Source of the DNA: Closterium sp. Naga37s-1
Taxonomy: Eukaryota; Streptophyta; Zygnematophyceae; Desmidiales; Closteriaceae
Direction of reading: 5' to 3'
Assembly: GCA_947471745.1 (NCBI GenBank)
Contig: CANJKZ010001023.1
Location: 1,315,001-1,379,000 of the forward strand
Length of the DNA stretch: 64,000 bases
Under the pieces are notes generated by a model, which worked only from the letters and a program-made list of their open reading frames with translations, was not told where the DNA came from and made no database searches. The first letter of the stretch is position 1, and each line of letters begins with the position of its first letter. Made by a program: the position numbers and the translations under genes. This document shows positions 60,268 to 64,000 of the stretch, one piece after another.

Positions 60268-63240
60268 ATGGCCGGCCTTGCAGAAGGCGTAGGTTGCGAT
60301 GATGATGCAGGCAGCGATGATGAATTAGACGGCCTAGAGGAAGCCAGGACGGGGCTTGATATGCTCCTGCGCTCGCTTGCCCCTGGTGTCCTCGCTCCCA
60401 GGCTTCCTACTGCAAAGCCAGCACTAGTCGAGAGGGTGCACCGCGACCACCCACCGGTTTCTTCAAGCTCGGATTCCATCCGGGGTGAGCCTGCTGCGCC
60501 GGCTGCCGTCTCCGACACGGTGGTTCTCGACTCGCCAACAACAAAGTCCACTGGCCCGCGCAACTTCAAGCTCAAGCAGTCGACGCTGAGCTGGGCAAAA
60601 CCTTCTTCGAGCACCGCCGTCGAGCAACCTGTCGCGAACAACACAGCCCCTCTTCCATCCTTGGTCATAGACATTTCAGAGGCCATCGAGGCAGTCTATG
60701 CAGACGCTCTTTTGAAGTACAAAACCAAGTGGTATGAGAGGTTCCCGTGGCTTGTGCTAACCAAATCTAAATCTGGTTTCCCTGCTTTTAAGTGCAGTGT
60801 CTGCACCAAGCATGCCGGAGTCAGGGGGCGATGTGGCCGGACAGGGCGAGGGGCGACCGACGTGCAGACGCAGGCGTTTCGCAAGCACGCCGGCACGACG
60901 AAACACAGGCTGACGATGGAGAAGCAAGAGGCTCTGCTGAACGCGGCCTCAAAGCAGCCACGGATCGACCAACATCGAGCCGCCATCGATGCTGAGAAGA
61001 ACCGCGTCGTGGCGTTGCTCGACTCCATGCTGTTCGTCAGTTCCTGCGATGCGCCAATGGGAACGTAGCAGCAGAGCTCACTTACCTGTGCGCGATGCAG
61101 TGAACGGAGACAAGGTGCGGAATCTTCTGTCGCAGGCGGACAACCAGGCCGGCCTTAGACCCCATCATCACTCTTGCGCCGTCGGTGCTAATGCCAGAAA
61201 TTCTCTGTAGATCGACACCGACGGACTGCAAGTGGGAAAGCAGGATGCTCAGAAGTGAAGAAGCGTCCGCCTTTTCCACCGTGATCAGCTGCATGAACTC
61301 GGTCACGAGCACGTTGTCGCGGATGAACGAGGCATACAAGATCATGTGCTTCCCCCGGAGTCGATCCGTGCTTTCATCGATGCAAATGCCGATGAAAGGG
61401 CTTGTCAGGATGTGCTCCAGCTGAGTTGTCTGTAGCCAGGTAGCAAGGGCCTGCGTGAGCTCACCGAAGCCGTACCTACACGCAGGAAAACCAAAGACAA
61501 GAGATTAGAAGAGGGTTTAGGGTTGAACATCAAAACATCAACGCAATACAAATGTGGCTACTACTCACGTTGTGTAGTAGGTGCCATATCCCTTCTTAGG
61601 GTAGCCCTGGACACCCTTACGCGCGAGGTACTGCACGGTTCGAGCTCGTGTTTAACGTCTTGAGTTTGATGTTGTACTTGCAGGGAGGCACTTGCAGCGA
61701 AGGATGCAGCAGAGGAGCTCCCCGTCTTCGACATGGTCGACGATCTCATCCGGGCAGTGGCGGATTTGCTTGGTCGGTCGGGACCGCGCCACGCACGGTT
61801 CATGGACCTGCAGGAAGTCATCACCGAAACGAGCCTTGAAGTGCAAGGCATCCATTCCGTTCGGTGGTTGTCAAGGGGGGATGCCGTTCGTCGCCTTGTC
61901 GCTGTTTTGCCGGCAGTGATTGTGCTGCTGAAGGAGCTTAACAGCAAGATGTACAAACTGGCAAGCTCCTACCGTTTTCACTTCTTCCTTTACTTCCTGG
62001 CTGATGTGCTTGAGCAGCTCAACATTTTGAACAAGACCTTCCAGCAGAAACAGGTGAGGTGGTGCGAATATAGCTACGCATGTCCCCACATTAACCCTTT
62101 TAACTGTGTCACTGTGTGCCTCTGTCTGTCCAGCTCGATCTGGTGTCTTTGCATGCGCAGATCAAGCGGACAACGCGTCACATCGAGAGCCGCTACGTGG
62201 ACTGCGGCGATGACTTCGGCGGCGGCATGAGCCAGTGGCTGTCACCTTTCCTGCTGCGCCATGGCCCGGGGTGTAGCCGCGAAGTGAAGGTGGAAGGTGT
62301 CGACAGTGACGGCCGACCATCTTCTATCACGTTCACCCTTCACGACGAGCCCGTGGACTCGTACAGCGGCCCGGAGGACCACGACGGGTGCATCCAGTTG
62401 TGCACCGAGTTCGCAGAGAGGATCGTGGCGAACCTGGAGGGAAGGCTCGGTGATCTCGACTCCCTCTCTGGAGTCCGCCTGTTCACACCAGATGCATGGC
62501 CACAAAGCAAGTCTGAGCGGAACGCTCGTTGCCTGGAGTGGCTTCAGTCGCTGGTGACGATGTTCAAGGCTCAGGACCGTGAGGACATCTTGCCAGGTCT
62601 GTTGTGGCGCCTTTGTGAACCTTTGATATCGTATCCATGCTTGAAAATCCTTTGTGGTGCACCTGTTTGCTCATGTCATGTGCCTCATCTTAACCCTCCC
62701 TCCCTCCCACCAGGCATCAACAAGAGGCAGGCAGGCAAGGAGCTTCACCTCTTCTGTTCAGTCCTTGCACGTGCCCCCAAGGAAGAGAGGGGCTTCCACA
62801 GCGGACTATCGGCGATCCTCAAGACGCCAGACTGGCGGGAGAGCTACCCCAATCTGGTGCAGCTCTGGGTGGCGGTGGCTGTGATTCCCCTCAGCACTGT
62901 GGAGTGCGAAAGGGGATTCACAAGGCAAAACGTGATCAAGACATGGCGGAGAGGGGGGATCAAGGACGCGAGGCTGGGGGACCTCATGTGTCGGTCCCTC
63001 ATGCAGTACAAGCCCAACTACGATGAGGTAGTTGAGATCTGGCGGAGTTACAGAAAGCGCAAGCCTTTCAGCAATGCTCCCATTCGCACCCCAATCCCAG
63101 GCGAGAACAAGAAGGGCAAGCACGAGGAGGAGCCAGTAGATGTAGATGATGAGGAGGAGCCAGTAGATGTAGATGATGAGGAGGAGCCAGTAGGAGATGC
63201 AGGAGGTAGTTCTAGTGATGAAGATGAAATGAGCAGCTAG
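60268..63240 (+). pseudogene. hAT transposase gene with inverted internal exons
   Basis: Plus-strand exon 1 (60268 to about 61065) ends with a zinc-finger-like region (FKCSVCTKHAG ... HAGTTKHR) and then a stop. The next two exons lie on the minus strand: about 61640-61569 (VQYLARKGVQGYPKKGYGTY) and 61475-61086, the latter bearing the catalytic-type motifs CIDESTDR and GISTDGARVM and ending CIAHR at donor CAG|GTAAG. Plus-strand exons resume at 61684 (EALAAKDAAEELP; phase fits CIAHR exactly), donor at 62053, acceptor before 62133, and a probable intron at about 62595-62713. The C-terminus holds the hAT dimerisation block (VAVIPLSTVECERGFTRQN) and an acidic repeat tail. As it stands no full transposase can be spliced. 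Confidence 0.88.
61066..61665 (-). other. Inverted segment of the hAT transposase
   Basis: Two exons with correct splice sites (acceptor gcgtgtag before 61475, donors after 61086 and 61569) are opposite in strand to the exons on both sides. Turning the segment around places CIAHR-AG next to G-GAG-GCA at 61684 in the right phase. Breakpoints lie near 61065 and between 61645 and 61670. I saw no long inverted repeats at the breakpoints. Confidence 0.85.
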
Positions 63241-63482
63241 CTAATGTCATGTATGTGGTGTAGTGTTTCCCTGTTATGCCTGCTAAATTTAATGAAAAAA
63301 GTGCTCAACATGGATCAGCCAGAGTGTATTAAGTGAGGCTGATTAGTCAGCGTTTTTTTTTTATACTTGTCTGAACTTTCAGTTTGTTTTTTACAACCAA
63401 CTCTGATTGATCAGCTTAACGTTGGCTGCTAAGGCTGACGTATCAGCCAAGCCAAAAACGAATCTGAGGCCCTGCTGGCAGT

Positions 63483-63556
63483 CCTTGCCCACACTGCTGC
63501 CAAAGAAGAGTGTCTTGCCGGCATGGGCGGGCTTGACTTGGAAGAGCCGCATACCC
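63483..63556 (-). pseudogene. Phytocyanin exon fragment, unit 3
   Basis: Minus-strand reading MRLFQVKPAHAGKTLFFGSS then VGKDCQQG keeps the frame that unit 1 lost, and includes the disulfide cysteine. Only about 75 bp remain; the left side is cut by hAT and the right side passes into the intron of the membrane-protein gene. Confidence 0.65.
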
Positions 63557-63572
63557 ATCATGTGTCACTCAC

Positions 63573-64000
63573 CGGCTGACCATCCACCCCCATCGCATCT
63601 TGTACGTATGACTCGCCAGCAAGCCTTTCGACTTCCCCAGCCACAGCACCAGCGCATAGCACACCGGCGCACCCGCCACATACACCACCGCAATCACCAC
63701 CGACAGCGCAAACACCACCGTATGCGTCTCCGAAAACCACCCGATGTACGGCGCAGCACCCATCACGTCCGCGCCGTACCAGTGCCGGTAGAACGCCTGG
63801 AAACACCGGAAGGTTACAGCTGCGTAGCTCAGATCGAGCCAGTTGGTCACCCCGTGGATCAGAGTGTTCTCGTACTTGTCAAACATCTCGCGCTTTGTCG
63901 TCACGTGCCCGCCCAAGTCGTCTGCCCAAGAGCCGATGCCGCTTGGAGCTCGCGAGAAACTGGTGCCGTTGGTATCGGTGCGGAGAGAGGGAGCAGACGC
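63573..64000 (-). CDS. Multi-pass membrane protein, partial exon
   Basis: The frame is open from the window edge to a donor CG|GTGAGTG at 63572, so both ends are incomplete. The encoded part (from GSWADDLGGHVTTKREMFDK) has a cytoplasmic-looking start and two or three hydrophobic segments (LDLSYAAVTFRCFQAFY; TVVFALSVVIAVVYVAGAP with VCYALVLWLG), followed by a basic stretch ending RWGWMVS. The P..YALVL.L ... RWGW pattern recalls large algal membrane proteins with TRP/polycystin-like ends, but that is only an impression. The next exon should lie at lower coordinates, where a phytocyanin fragment and hAT are found instead, so the gene may be truncated. Confidence 0.6.

Larger units (their letters stand above)
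59212..63474 (+). mobile_element. hAT DNA transposon, TSD ctggcagt
   Basis: The 4263-bp element has imperfect terminal inverted repeats (left CAGGCCCTCAGAT, right inverted CAGGGCCTCAGAT) and an exact 8-bp duplication ctggcagt at 59204-59211 and 63475-63482, the hallmark of hAT. Subterminal copies of gctgatt...tcag motifs occur at both ends (59233-59750 and 63310-63450), likely transposase-binding sites. Excision restores the conserved host sequence seen in units 1 and 2 (cgctggcagtccttgcccac-like). It holds a transposase gene with an internal inversion and a nested TRIM. Confidence 0.95.

Overview
The window is eukaryotic, intron-bearing, retrotransposon-dominated DNA. Plant-type Copia and chromodomain Gypsy elements primed by initiator-methionine tRNA, a phytocyanin (early-nodulin-like) gene with GT-AG introns, and a plant-type hAT transposon point to the green lineage. 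A streptophyte alga is my best guess (a desmid is possible), but nothing here fixes the genus. All element names below are my own labels.

Layout. (1) 1-11817: the 5' part of a minus-strand Gypsy element (G1a, 3' end outside the window), split by a complete plus-strand Copia element (A1, 1238-8518, TSD tggat). (2) 11818-14601: host DNA with the exons of a phytocyanin-like gene on the minus strand. (3) 14607-30460: a minus-strand Copia element (C, TSD taggg). Its 5' LTR is split by a plus-strand Copia element (B, 24120-30281, TSD gcagt), and its pol is replaced in the middle by a 5'-truncated Copia A copy (A3, 16861-21501), which gives an in-frame chimeric ORF. (4) 30466-38098: host DNA with two small secreted-peptide genes, phytocyanin fragments and minisatellites. 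(5) 38104-55223: a second Gypsy (G1b, TSD ggatc) carrying a fused, 3'-truncated Gypsy of another family (G2, 48022-52785) and a nearly intact Copia (A2, 39813-47230, TSD gtttt). (6) 55229-59203: host DNA with the third peptide-gene copy. (7) 59212-63474: a hAT transposon (8-bp TSD ctggcagt) whose catalytic exons are inverted and which carries a 347-bp TRIM element with a tRNA-like Pol III promoter across its 5' LTR/PBS junction. (8) 63483-64000: a phytocyanin fragment and an exon of a multi-pass membrane protein that leaves the window.

With the three young insertions removed, the host DNA from 30.8 to 63.6 kb reads as one unit repeated in order about three times: secreted-peptide gene, a conserved block, a phytocyanin exon fragment, a roughly 118-bp tandem repeat and a 20-bp minisatellite. 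G1b interrupts the second unit and hAT the third. No cellular operon or pathway is present. Gene interaction here is mainly nesting, recombination and decay of mobile elements around a tandemly duplicated family of cysteine-free secreted peptides.
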